Shown: piece after piece, positions 1-7,734 of the stretch
Numbering within the stretch: the first letter of the stretch is position 1
How the letters are laid out: every line of letters starts with the position of its first letter
NCBI GenBank assembly: GCA_038747915.1
Contig: JBCDJJ010000028.1
Coordinates: forward strand, 1 to 38,916
From: JBCDAP01 sp038747915
GTDB lineage: Bacteria > Planctomycetota > Phycisphaerae > Phycisphaerales > UBA1924
DNA length: 38,916 nt
Direction: 5' to 3'
Made by a program: the position numbers and the translations under genes
The notes under the pieces: model-generated
Databases searched by the model: none
The model's input: only the letters and a program-made list of their open reading frames with translations
What the model was told of the DNA's origin: nothing

Positions 1-54
1 AAGTCAACTCGTCTCGCCAGTCTTCGCGGTGGATCGACCGACTCCGGGACTTGC

Positions 55-128
55 GTGCCACTGGCGGCTTGCCCGCCAGTGTTCAAGGGCTTTGGCGTTC
101 GCACTGGTGGGCAAGCCACCAGTGGCAC
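55..128 (-). repeat. REPIN-like palindromic element, copy A
   Basis: Two hairpin-forming arms (55-81 and 102-128) are inverted relative to each other. Each arm is itself a hairpin of the form CACTGGCGG-loop-CCGCCAGTG (second arm with TGG for CGG). The core between them, 82-101, is the reverse complement of the core of the copy at 5956-6028. The element lies just after the stop codon of the minus-strand ATPase gene. This paired architecture is that of REPINs, which are moved by RAYT transposases in other bacteria; no such transposase is in this window. Confidence 0.75.
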
Positions 129-157
129 CCGCGACGAATTGACTTGGAACGCACTAA

Positions 158-922
158 TCAGTGCTGACGGCTGTCGCGCCGCCCGATATCACCAGCTACG
201 CCCCGACCCTCAACATCAAGCACACCATCAACCAATCGAACAACACGATCCGCTCGCTCCGCTGTCGCCTGATCGTGCGTCACCACCACCATCGTGAGCG
301 TCGCGTCCTCGTTCGACTCGTCCTCGCGGAGTGAAGCGATCGCATCGAGGATCTGCCGGCCGGTCTCGCGGTCGAGATTGCCCGTCGGCTCATCCGCGAG
401 CAGCAGCGCCGGCCGGTTGATGAGCGCCCGCGCGATGGCCGCCCGCTGGCGTTCTCCGCCGGAGAGCTCCGCGGGGCGGTGCCGCAGGCGGTGCCCGAGC
501 CCGAACCGGTCGAGCAGCTCCGACGCCCGATGCTCGATGCCCTTCCGCCCGGTGTGCGCCCACGACGCCCCATCGACCAACGCCGGGATCGACACGTTCT
601 GCACCACCGAGAGCTCGGGCAGCAAGTGGTAGAACTGGAACACAAAGCCCACCGTGCGGTTGCGGTACCGGTCAAGCCCAGCGGTGCCGAGCCCGCCCAC
701 ACGGTGCCCCCCGTACCGCACCTCGCCCTCGTCCGGCCGGTCGAGCCCGCCGAGCAGGTGCAGCAGCGTCGACTTGCCCGACCCCGACGCACCAAGGATC
801 GCCAAAAATTCACCACGATCGACCCTCAGATCGACCCCGTGCAGCACCGGCACGCGCACCTTCCCGAGCCGGTACGACTTCCGCACCCCCACCGCTTCCA
901 GCATGCCTTCGCCCGTGCTCAC
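158..922 (-). CDS. lolD: ABC transporter ATP-binding protein, LolD/MacB type
   Basis: ATPase subunit of a membrane-extracting ABC transporter, 254 residues. Walker A is GASGSGKST (residues 44-52), the signature is LSGGERQRAAIARAL, and Walker B is LLLADEPTGNLD; the D-loop and switch His (VVVTHD) follow. The family releases lipoproteins from the inner membrane (LolCDE) or drives MacB/FtsX-like export. It lies 39 nt behind a FtsX-fold permease gene on the same strand, which fits a transporter operon. The GTG start at 922 gives a normal N-terminus; an ATG at 904 is an alternative. A short insert (VDGASWAHTGRKGIEHRA) after the Q-loop region is slightly longer than usual. The symbol rests on the permease neighbour, because LolD and other members of the family are hard to separate by sequence alone. 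Confidence 0.85.
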   Translation of the reverse strand: MSTGEGMLEAVGVRKSYRLGKVRVPVLHGVDLRVDRGEFLAILGASGSGKSTLLHLLGGLDRPDEGEVRYGGHRVGGLGTAGLDRYRNRTVGFVFQFYHLLPELSVVQNVSIPALVDGASWAHTGRKGIEHRASELLDRFGLGHRLRHRPAELSGGERQRAAIARALINRPALLLADEPTGNLDRETGRQILDAIASLREDESNEDATLTMVVVTHDQATAERADRVVRLVDGVLDVEGRGVAGDIGRRDSRQH

Positions 923-961
923 GCCAGCCTTATACGCCAGACACCAGATCCAAGTGGCATC

Positions 962-2509
962 TCACTCGAACCGCAACGCCCGCACCGGGTCCATCGACGC
1001 GGCACGCACCGCCGGCACCAACGCGCCCAGCACCGCGGCGAGCACACCCACGCCGAACACGATCCCCGCATGCACGGGGTCGAGGTCCGACGGGATCTCG
1101 AAGAAGTAGTACACCGCAGGATCCCAGATCGCCCAGTTCTGGTCGAGCGAGCGGCCCACCGCGATGATGCCGTCGTGGATCGGGTTGATGTTCAGCACCA
1201 CCGCCGCCCCGAGCGCCATCCCCGCCGAAGCGCCGACCACGCCCAGCACAAGCCCGTACCGCAAGAAGAGCCACGCCACACCCGCCCGTGACGCACCGAC
1301 GGCCCTGAGAATCCCGATGTCCTTCGTCTTCTCGCTGATCATCGACCAGAAGATCGAGAACACCAGGAACACCGCCGTCATCGAGATCAGCGCAAAGAGC
1401 ACGAGCACCAGCGCGGTCTCCTTCTTCACCGCCGCGACGAACTGCCGCAGGCCCGGCCGCTGCTCCCAGGTGTAGATGAGCTCGAAGTCCTCCATGATCT
1501 GTGCGCTCGGCGCCGCGGGGAATTCCGAAGCGAAGGCCCGGTAGATCTCCATGCACCGATCCCGAAGCTCGCGCGCCTCGACCCCGGCCGCGGCCCGCAC
1601 CAGCACGTTGCTCACCCTCGCCGGTTCCACACCGATCACCCTGGGCGTCGAAACCATGAACTCGCCGGTCTCGGGATCGCGCTCGAGCTGCCCGGGCCGG
1701 TAGTCCGGATCGAGCCGCTGAGCGCGATCGATCTTGAGCATCCGCTGAAGCGTCTCGAGCGGGACGAACACCCAGTTGGCATCCGCCTCGTACATGCCGG
1801 TGAAGAACTCGTTCGCCACCGGGAACACACGCTCCACCGGCTCGATCGGCTTCCCGTTCGCCGTCATCGGCAGCACCGTCACGGTGATCTCGCCGTGGGG
1901 GAAGAACATGCCGAGCCGCGGCACGAAGTAGCCCTCCGCAACCCGTCGGTTCGTCCCGACCACCGAGATGCCCGGCACCGCTGCAGCCACCCGGTCGCCC
2001 GTCCGCGGATCCGCCTCGCTCAGCGCCGCCCCGTCACGCTCGAAGCCCGCGGGCAATTCCAGCCGACGATCACGACGCTCGACATCTTTTTTCAATGGCT
2101 CGTCGAGACGCCGCCAGTACAGCCGCTCCTCGAACCCCGTCACACCGTGGTACGACGCCGGCTCCACGCCGATCACCTGCACCGCCTTCGTCTCGCCGTG
2201 CGGCAGCGTGATCAGCCCGAGCGTCTCCACCGCGGGCGCCGCGCCGGCGACCATCGGATCCGACTCGAGCCGATCGATCAGCTCCTCGTAATGCGCGATC
2301 CCGCGAAGCCGGCCCGACACCGGGTACGTGATGCTCACATCACCGATGATCCCGGGCCCCTGGGCCAGCAGCGACCGCAGAAACCCCCCCATCACCGACC
2401 ACACCACGATCACCATCGCTGTACATAGCGCGACCGCCACCGCCGCCAAGAGCGGCATGACCTTCGTGCCGAGATACCGCCGGGTCAGCAGCGCCTGGTA
2501 CGCCACCAT
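962..2509 (-). CDS. Lol-type ABC transporter permease (FtsX/LolC/LolE family)
   Basis: Membrane subunit partner of the ATPase encoded just downstream, 515 residues. There is one N-terminal transmembrane helix (about residues 15-40), a periplasmic domain of some 330 residues, then three C-terminal helices beginning near LVLVLFALISMTAVFLVFSI. The loop SEKTKDIGILRAVGAS and the end MDPVRALRFE are hallmarks of LolC/LolE proteins. A GAGGGAGG tract just upstream of the ATG acts as ribosome site. The periplasmic domain is larger than in E. coli LolC/E (about 400-residue proteins), with proline- and charge-rich stretches around residues 145-175. Only one permease gene is visible, so the transporter may be a homodimer, as in LolCD2-type or MacB-like systems; that is inference. 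Confidence 0.85.
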   Translation of the reverse strand: MVAYQALLTRRYLGTKVMPLLAAVAVALCTAMVIVVWSVMGGFLRSLLAQGPGIIGDVSITYPVSGRLRGIAHYEELIDRLESDPMVAGAAPAVETLGLITLPHGETKAVQVIGVEPASYHGVTGFEERLYWRRLDEPLKKDVERRDRRLELPAGFERDGAALSEADPRTGDRVAAAVPGISVVGTNRRVAEGYFVPRLGMFFPHGEITVTVLPMTANGKPIEPVERVFPVANEFFTGMYEADANWVFVPLETLQRMLKIDRAQRLDPDYRPGQLERDPETGEFMVSTPRVIGVEPARVSNVLVRAAAGVEARELRDRCMEIYRAFASEFPAAPSAQIMEDFELIYTWEQRPGLRQFVAAVKKETALVLVLFALISMTAVFLVFSIFWSMISEKTKDIGILRAVGASRAGVAWLFLRYGLVLGVVGASAGMALGAAVVLNINPIHDGIIAVGRSLDQNWAIWDPAVYYFFEIPSDLDPVHAGIVFGVGVLAAVLGALVPAVRAASMDPVRALRFE

Positions 2510-2582
2510 GCCTCCCTCGCCCGAAGGCGATCCGCCGCGTCCCCACGGCGGGCCACACCCTGTGTCTCGAGATCGGCGGCGA

Positions 2583-2912
2583 TCACGCCAGCTCGTTCAG
2601 CGCGTCCTGAAGGTCGCCCTTCTTGGTCATGCCGACGAACTTCTTCTTCACCTCGCCGTCCTTGAAGATCAAGACCGTCGGGATCGCCGTGATCTGGAAG
2701 TTGATCGAGGTCGACTGGTTCGAGTCGATATCGAGCTTGCCGACCTTGACCTTGTCGCCGAACTCGCCAGCGATCTCGTCGATCGTCGGGGCCAGCATCT
2801 TGCAGGGCATGCACCACTCGGCCCAGAAGTCCACCAGCACCGGCGTCGAGGAATCCAACACCTCGGTCTGGAAATTGTCGTCGCTCAGCGTCACCACGTT
2901 GTCACCGGCCAT
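2583..2912 (-). CDS. trxA: Thioredoxin
   Basis: A 109-residue single-domain thioredoxin that reduces protein disulphides in the cytoplasm. The active site is WCMPCK (Cys34, Cys37), with Met in place of the usual Gly of WCGPCK. The cis-proline motif TAIPT (Pro78) and the FKDGE loop are present, and there is no signal peptide. A strong AAGGAG site precedes the ATG. It sits between folP and the Lol-type permease on the same strand. A stable stem-loop lies between the folP stop and this start, so the gene may have its own regulation. The CMPC variant may shift redox potential compared with CGPC; the sequence cannot show this. Confidence 0.95.
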   Translation of the reverse strand: MAGDNVVTLSDDNFQTEVLDSSTPVLVDFWAEWCMPCKMLAPTIDEIAGEFGDKVKVGKLDIDSNQSTSINFQITAIPTVLIFKDGEVKKKFVGMTKKGDLQDALNELA

Positions 2913-2941
2913 GAGTGGCTCCTTATCTCAAATCGTCGCGA

Positions 2942-2979
2942 GTCTATCCCGCCTCGTGCCGAGGCGGCTCACGATAGAC
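2942..2979 (-). other. Bulged stem-loop ahead of trxA
   Basis: GTCTATC pairs with GATAGAC and CCGCCTCG pairs with CGAGGCGG around a 3-nt loop, with a 5-nt bulge on one side. It lies in the 87 bp between folP and trxA. There is no T-run after it on the minus strand, so it is a weak terminator candidate; an attenuator, processing site or mRNA-stabilising leader is equally possible. Confidence 0.5.
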
Positions 2980-2999
2980 CAATCTGTCCAGGCCACCGG

Positions 3000-3890
3000 T
3001 TATTCCATCCCCTCATCGACCCCCATCGCCGCCCACGCCGCAGAAAGTGCCTCCCGGTGCATCCCCACCGCGTGTACCCGGAACACTCGCACGCCGTGCA
3101 TCAGCATGACCACCGCCACGCCCACGCTCGCTGCATCCCGTGCGTCCGGCTCCTCGATCCCCGCCGCGTGGCCAACAAAGCTCTTCCGGCTCGCCCCGCC
3201 GAGCACCGGGCACCCAAGCCCTGCGAACTCACCCGCGGCACGCGCGAGCGCGTAGTTCTGCGCCGGCGTCTTCCCGAACCCCAGGCCAGGATCGATCACG
3301 ATCGACTCGCGCGCGATCCCACCAGACGCCGCTGCGGACACGCGATCGCCGAGCACCCGCCGCACCTCCTCGACCACACCACCCTCGTACGCCGGGGCAT
3401 CCGCGTACTGCGTCGAGTACACCTCGGCACTCGGCCTCGCCCGCCGGTGCATCAGCACCACGCCGGCGCCACACGCCGCAATGACGCCGAGCATCTCTGG
3501 GTCATCCGTGCCGCCCGACACGTCGTTCACCGCATCGGCGCCGGCCGCGAGCGCCGCCGAGGCCACGCTCGACCGCGTGGTGTCCACCGAGATCAGCGCC
3601 CCGCACCCCGCGCCCCGAAGGCCCTCGATCACCGGCACCACACGCGCGATCTGCACCTCTGCATCCACACCCGCGGCACCCGGGCGCGTCGACTCCCCGC
3701 CCACATCGAGCGCATCCGCGCCCTCCGCAACGAGCCCCAGCCCGTGCGCCACGCCCGCGGCGCCCTCGTACCGCCCGCCGTCGCTGAACGAGTCGGGCGT
3801 CACGTTCACGATGCCCATCACCCGCGGCCGATCGAGCACGAGCGACCGCTCACCACACCGCCACGTCATCGGTGCATCATCTACGCTCAC
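3000..3890 (-). CDS. folP: Dihydropteroate synthase
   Basis: Condenses p-aminobenzoate with dihydropterin pyrophosphate in folate synthesis; this is the sulphonamide target. The family signatures are all present: MGIVNVTPDSFSDGG, DVGGESTRPGA, ISVDTTRSSV, NDVSGG, IDPGLGFGKT and LGGASRKSFVG. The chosen start is GTG at 3890, whose GTGA overlaps the stop codon of the upstream pabC gene, a common translational-coupling arrangement. A longer reading from 3920 would add only Gly/Arg-rich residues and overlap pabC by 34 bp. About 296 residues, slightly longer than the E. coli enzyme (282). The coupling with a pabC-like gene supports a folate operon. Confidence 0.93.
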   Translation of the reverse strand: MSVDDAPMTWRCGERSLVLDRPRVMGIVNVTPDSFSDGGRYEGAAGVAHGLGLVAEGADALDVGGESTRPGAAGVDAEVQIARVVPVIEGLRGAGCGALISVDTTRSSVASAALAAGADAVNDVSGGTDDPEMLGVIAACGAGVVLMHRRARPSAEVYSTQYADAPAYEGGVVEEVRRVLGDRVSAAASGGIARESIVIDPGLGFGKTPAQNYALARAAGEFAGLGCPVLGGASRKSFVGHAAGIEEPDARDAASVGVAVVMLMHGVRVFRVHAVGMHREALSAAWAAMGVDEGME

Positions 3891-4819
3891 GACGCCTCGC
3901 CCACCACCACCTCGGCCCACCGCGCGCGCACACGTGTGGTGAGCCCGCCCGGCACCGCATCGCCGATCGCCTCCGCCTCCACCTTCACCACCGGCAGCAC
4001 GCCCCAGCTCGAATTCGTCAGAAACACCTCGTCCGCATCAAGCACATCATCGATCGCCAGGAGCCGCCGGTCCGTCCCCACGCCGAGCATCTCCGCCACC
4101 TCGATCACCTGCGCTCGCGTCACCCCGGGCAGCACCGGCGACGGGATCGCCTTCTTCGGCCCCCGATCCTCCTCGCCACGCGCCATCGGCGTGATCAGCA
4201 CCCCGTCCTTCACCACGAACACGTTCGACACCGCTCCACCGCACACGTGGTTCGTCACCTGCAGCACCAGCGCCTCCCCCGCCCCCGACCGCGCCGCCGC
4301 CTGCAGCGCCGCGAGCCGCCACCAGTAGTTAAGCGTCTTGTGCCCCTCGTGCGGGTTGAGCGGGTTCGCCCGCGCATCGGCGATCGTCACCGCCACACCA
4401 CGCTCGAAGAGCTCCTGCGGGTACCGCTGCGCCCGCGATACGTGGATCACCACCGTCGGCGTGCGCTCCTCGCCCTCGCCCTCTCCCCGCTCCAGCAGAT
4501 TCAGGTCGCCGCCCGTCACCGTGAGCCGCACCCGCGCCCGCCCGCCCGCCTCGGCCAACCCCGAGCGCTCCACGCACACCCGCACCGCCTCGCCGAGCGG
4601 CCCGGTCCGGAGCCGCTCGACCAGCGCCAGCTCCCGCGCCGACTCGCGGAGCCGGTCGAGATGCGCCTCGAGCCCGATCACACGAGCCCCCGAGGCGCCA
4701 CCTACCGCAAGCATCGTCTCGAACAGCCCGACCGCGTGCTGCACCGACGCATCGAACGCACTCACGCGCGCCGCATCGGTCTCCACGAACTCACCATTCA
4801 CCCAGGTCACAGCAGGCAT
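3887..4819 (-). CDS. pabC: Class IV aminotransferase, probably 4-amino-4-deoxychorismate lyase
   Basis: A 310-residue fold-type IV PLP enzyme. The PLP-binding lysine lies in GHKTLNYWWRLAA, and the cofactor-binding end (VTNHVCGGAVSNVFVV, then LPGVTRAQVIEVA) fits the branched-chain aminotransferase, D-amino-acid aminotransferase and aminodeoxychorismate lyase superfamily. Sequence alone does not fix the substrate. The direct overlap with folP makes 4-amino-4-deoxychorismate lyase, which makes p-aminobenzoate, the best reading. A separate class IV enzyme at 22268 looks like the true ilvE. The ATG at 4819 has no Shine-Dalgarno sequence; a TACAGT hexamer lies 7 nt upstream, which suggests a leaderless message. 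Confidence 0.8.
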   Translation of the reverse strand: MPAVTWVNGEFVETDAARVSAFDASVQHAVGLFETMLAVGGASGARVIGLEAHLDRLRESARELALVERLRTGPLGEAVRVCVERSGLAEAGGRARVRLTVTGGDLNLLERGEGEGEERTPTVVIHVSRAQRYPQELFERGVAVTIADARANPLNPHEGHKTLNYWWRLAALQAAARSGAGEALVLQVTNHVCGGAVSNVFVVKDGVLITPMARGEEDRGPKKAIPSPVLPGVTRAQVIEVAEMLGVGTDRRLLAIDDVLDADEVFLTNSSWGVLPVVKVEAEAIGDAVPGGLTTRVRARWAEVVVGEAS

Positions 4820-4826
4820 GGCCCCG

Positions 4827-4836
4827 ACTGTACGCT
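4827..4836. promoter_or_regulatory. Overlapping bidirectional -10-like elements, pabC/hom
   Basis: The 10 bases ACTGTACGCT contain TACGCT (4831-4836), 6 nt before the hom ATG on the plus strand, and TACAGT (4827-4832 read on minus), 7 nt before the pabC ATG. The whole start-to-start spacer is 23 bp, too short for two promoters with ordinary leaders. The same design recurs at 31186-31195. No clear -35 hexamer is visible for either direction. Confidence 0.5.
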
Positions 4837-4842
4837 CACACG

Positions 4843-5907
4843 ATGCGCGCGATCATGATCGGCTTCGGAACCGTCGGCCAGGGCGTCTGCGAACTGCTCA
4901 TCCGACACCGCGACCGCTACGCCGCCCGCCTCGGCGAGCCGATCGAACTCGCCGGCATCCTCGTCCGCGACGCCGCCAAGCCGCGCGAGGTCGCACCCCC
5001 GCCCGGGTGCGTCGTCACCGATGACCCCCATCAGCTCTTCACTCAACCAGCCGACATGCTCATCGAGGTCGCCGGCGGCGTCGACACCGCGCTCCCACAC
5101 CACGCCCGGGCCCTCGACGCCGGCCTCGACATCGTGACCGCCAACAAGGCCCTGGTCGCTGCACGCGGGAACCAGCTCTTTGCGCACGCCGAGCGCACCC
5201 ACCGCCGCATCGGCATCGAGGCGACCGTCGCCGGCGGCGTGCCGATTCTCGAGACCATCACCACCTGCCTGGCAGCTAACCACATCACCACAGTCGCCGG
5301 CATCACCAACGGCACCTGCCACTTCATCATCCGCGCGATGGAACAAGGGCGAGACTACGCCGACGCCCTCGCCGAGGCTCACCGGATCGGCTTCGCCGAG
5401 GCCGACCCCACCCTCGATGTCTCAGGACGCGACTCGGTCGAAAAGCTCGCCATCATGGCCGCCCTGGCCTTCGGCGGGGCTGTGGATGTCGACGCCATCC
5501 CGAGCCGCGGCGTCGACCAGCTCACCCTCGAGGAGCTGCACGACGCCGACGAGCAGGGCATGGCCATCCGCCTGCTCGGCCTGGCCCGCCGCCCGGACGA
5601 CCCCGGTGCCCCGGTCGAACTCGTGAACGGCCCCTGCCTGGTCCCGAAGGACTCGCCTCTCGGCCGGTGCCCCGCCGACGAGATGGCGGTGCTCGTGCAG
5701 GGCGATGCAGCCCCTCGGATGCTGATCGCTGGTGCCGGCGCGGGCCGGTTCCCCACTGCCTCCGCGGTGGTCGCCGACGTCCTCAAGCTCGCCCAACTGC
5801 GGGGCGCGCGCGAGGGAACACTCAACCCCTGGCCCACCGAATCACTCTCGATCGCCCCTGCACCAGCCGGCGACGACGCGATGCCTGTGGTCGCCTCAGG
5901 CGGGTGA
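4843..5907 (+). CDS. hom: Homoserine dehydrogenase without ACT domain
   Basis: Reduces aspartate semialdehyde to homoserine on the route to threonine and methionine. 354 residues: Rossmann motif GFGTVGQG at residues 7-14, the NKALVA segment, and the catalytic stretch beginning GGVPILETI and running through ITNGTCHFI and FAEADPTLDVSGRDSVEKLAI. It stops where longer family members (about 430 residues) carry a C-terminal ACT domain, so allosteric inhibition by threonine through ACT is not expected. The ATG has no Shine-Dalgarno site but has TACGCT 6 nt upstream. The next enzyme of this branch in the window, thrC, lies 7 kb away on the other strand. A REPIN-like element follows the stop codon after 48 bp. 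Confidence 0.93.
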   Translation: MRAIMIGFGTVGQGVCELLIRHRDRYAARLGEPIELAGILVRDAAKPREVAPPPGCVVTDDPHQLFTQPADMLIEVAGGVDTALPHHARALDAGLDIVTANKALVAARGNQLFAHAERTHRRIGIEATVAGGVPILETITTCLAANHITTVAGITNGTCHFIIRAMEQGRDYADALAEAHRIGFAEADPTLDVSGRDSVEKLAIMAALAFGGAVDVDAIPSRGVDQLTLEELHDADEQGMAIRLLGLARRPDDPGAPVELVNGPCLVPKDSPLGRCPADEMAVLVQGDAAPRMLIAGAGAGRFPTASAVVADVLKLAQLRGAREGTLNPWPTESLSIAPAPAGDDAMPVVASGG

Positions 5908-5955
5908 AACGACGTCAGTTCACGTCGCTCGATTGCCGGTGTGATTGGTCTCTGG

Positions 5956-6028
5956 GTGCCACTGGCGGCTTGTCCGCCAGTGCGAACGCCACGTCTTTGA
6001 ACACTGGCGGACAAGCCGCCAGTGGCAC
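5956..6028 (+). repeat. REPIN-like palindromic element, copy B
   Basis: Same family as the copy at 55-128. Arms 5956-5982 and 6002-6028 are each hairpins (CACTGGCGG paired with CCGCCAGTG) and are inverted relative to each other around the core CGAACGCCACGTCTTTGAA. It lies in the 318-bp gap between hom and mreB, where I see nothing else firm. Relative to its upstream gene, the core orientation is the same as in copy A. The flanking GAATCAACTTGGACGC (6036-6051) resembles GAATTGACTTGGAACGC beside copy A (136-152). Confidence 0.75.
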
Positions 6029-6225
6029 CCACCAAGAATCAACTTGGACGCGATCAACGCCCATTTCACACCGCGAGGCCCCCGCGTCCGATATGGTGGA
6101 GGACTGTTCGGGCCCTCTCAGGCCCACGGGCCGCGGCGTGGCACCGCAGGAGGCGGGTCACGACGCGCTGTTTGTCCGTTCGACGCCCGACGCCTTGCAA
6201 GCCCTGCACGGAGACGCACCAGCCC

Positions 6226-7290
6226 GTGTCCAACTTCAGCCTCGACAGCCTGCTGAGCTGGTTCAGCGTCGACATGGGCATCGACCTCGGCACCTGCAAC
6301 ACGCTCGTGTGCGTGCGGGGCGAGGGCATCCTGCTCAACGAGCCCTCCGTCGTCGCCGTCAAGCGCGGCACCAACCGCGTGCTGGACAACGGCCAGGCCG
6401 TCGGCTGGCGCGCCAAGGACATGCTCGGCAAGACGCCCGGCTCCATCACCGCCATCCGTCCCCTCAAGGACGGCGTGATCTCCGACTTCGAAATCACCGA
6501 GGCGATGCTGAGCTACTTCATCCGCAAGGTCAACGGGAACAACCGCCTGTTCTCCCTCGGCCCGCGCGTGGTCATCGCCGTACCCTCGGGCATCACCGAG
6601 GTCGAGAAGAAGGCCGTCGAGCAGTCCGCCGAGCGGGCGGGTGCCCGGCACGTGTACCTGGTCGAAGAGCCAATCGCCGCTGCCATCGGCGCGGGCCTAC
6701 CGTGGATCGAGCCGACCGCCTCGATGATCGTCGACATCGGCGGCGGCACGACCGAGGTCGCCATCCTCTCGCTCGCCGACATCGCCACCTGCGAGTCCGT
6801 CCGCGTCGCCGGCGACGATATGGACGAGGCGATCATCAACTACATGCGCAAGACCTACAACCTGCACATCGGCGAGCAGACCGCCGAGCGGGTCAAGATC
6901 GAGATCGGCTCCGCAGCCCCCGTCGGCGAGGAGACCTCCATGGAGGCCCGCGGCCGCGACATGGTCTCCGGCCTGCCCCGAAAAACCGTCGTCACCTCCG
7001 AGGAGATCCGCGAAGCCCTCCAAGAACCCATCTCCTCGATCGTCGAGACCGTCACCCGCACGCTCGAGCGGGCCGAGCCCGAGCTCGCAGCCGACCTCGT
7101 CGACAACGGCATCGTGGTCGCCGGCGGCGGCGCGCTGCTCCGCGGCATCGATGTGGTGCTCCAGAACGCGACCGGCATGGAGGTCCGCATCGCCGACGAC
7201 CCGCTCACCTGCGTCGCTGCGGGCACCGCGGTCTTCCTGGAGAATCTCGAGGTCTGGAAGAACGTGATCGAGAGCAATCTGGAAGACTGA
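6226..7290 (+). CDS. mreB: Rod shape-determining actin-like protein MreB
   Basis: Bacterial actin homologue that guides lateral cell-wall synthesis; about 354 residues. The nucleotide-binding signatures are present: GIDLGTCNTLVCV near the N-terminus, VDIGGGTTEVAILSL (phosphate 2 loop) and GIVVAGGGALLRG (adenosine loop). The segment EQTAERVKIEIGSA is typical of MreB. The chosen start is GTG at 6226, giving VSNFSLDSLLSWFSVD before the first beta strand; this matches the short amphipathic N-terminus of MreB. An upstream in-frame extension to 6022 would run through the REPIN-like repeat and is rejected. GGAG lies 12 nt upstream, a weak ribosome site. No mreC or mreD follows, which is unusual since these often form an operon. 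Confidence 0.9.
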   Translation: MSNFSLDSLLSWFSVDMGIDLGTCNTLVCVRGEGILLNEPSVVAVKRGTNRVLDNGQAVGWRAKDMLGKTPGSITAIRPLKDGVISDFEITEAMLSYFIRKVNGNNRLFSLGPRVVIAVPSGITEVEKKAVEQSAERAGARHVYLVEEPIAAAIGAGLPWIEPTASMIVDIGGGTTEVAILSLADIATCESVRVAGDDMDEAIINYMRKTYNLHIGEQTAERVKIEIGSAAPVGEETSMEARGRDMVSGLPRKTVVTSEEIREALQEPISSIVETVTRTLERAEPELAADLVDNGIVVAGGGALLRGIDVVLQNATGMEVRIADDPLTCVAAGTAVFLENLEVWKNVIESNLED

Positions 7291-7535
7291 CCGTGGATCC
7301 ACCGAGTGGGTCGACCCCGCTCTCGCACGTCGCCCACATCTTCGGTGCGCCGATCATCGTCCGACGCATCATCCCGATGCCGCGGCCCGAGCGCACCGAA
7401 GGCCACGAATGCCGAGAACAGACTCGCGCCCGCGTGGCCTCCGGATGCTCACACATCCTCCAAACCACAGCACCTACCTCACACGACGCGCTCAAAGCGC
7501 AAGAGATCATCCTGCATCATCGAGTTCCGTCGCTC

Positions 7536-7618
7536 GGTGGTGGGAGCGTCCCGCTCCCACGAACATTCGCTCTGGGACACCCGCCACCCAGCCTCGGGAG
7601 CGAGACGCTCCCACCACC
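7536..7618. repeat. Second palindromic repeat family (GGGAGCG paired hairpins)
   Basis: Arms 7536-7560 and 7596-7618 form hairpins GTGGGAGCG-TCC-CGCTCCCAC and GGGAGCG-AGA-CGCTCCC, again inverted with respect to each other. It lies between the convergent mreB and PEP-CTERM genes. Layout is like the REPIN-like elements but the sequence is different. Apart from the hairpin at 7681-7705, the rest of the 7291-7734 gap shows nothing I can name. Confidence 0.65.
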
Positions 7619-7680
7619 GCATCCGGGCACACGAAGACGCGAGAGACTCGAGCGCCGTGCAACACCACCAGAACAAGGCA

Positions 7681-7705
7681 CGGGCCGGAGTGTGCATCCG
7701 GCCCG
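7681..7705 (-). terminator. Stem-loop after the PEP-CTERM gene
   Basis: CGGGCCGGA (7681-7689) pairs perfectly with TCCGGCCCG (7697-7705) around a 7-nt loop, 30 nt beyond the stop codon of the minus-strand gene. The sequence after it on the minus strand is only mildly T-rich (TGCCTTGTTC). Probably a transcription terminator or 3' stabiliser. Confidence 0.5.
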
Positions 7706-7734
7706 CACGGGCGAGAGATTGAGAAGCGATGCAC

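Noticed and set aside
1..54. Coding sequence at the left edge
   Set aside because: No convincing frame; the segment 1-13 forms an inverted match with 133-145 and seems to be repeat flank.
3891..3920. Upstream ATG start for folP at 3920
   Set aside because: It would add Gly/Arg residues unlike the family and a 34-bp overlap, whereas GTG at 3890 makes a GTGA stop-start overlap with pabC.
2328..4328. A 666-codon plus-strand frame across the permease, trxA, folP and pabC genes
   Set aside because: Spans several genes including gaps; composition is not protein-like.
6022..6225. N-terminal extension of MreB
   Set aside because: The extension runs through the last bases of the REPIN and has no homology to MreB.
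7205..7510. A 101-codon minus-strand frame at the end of mreB
   Set aside because: Overlaps mreB, has Arg/Ser-rich tail and no motif.
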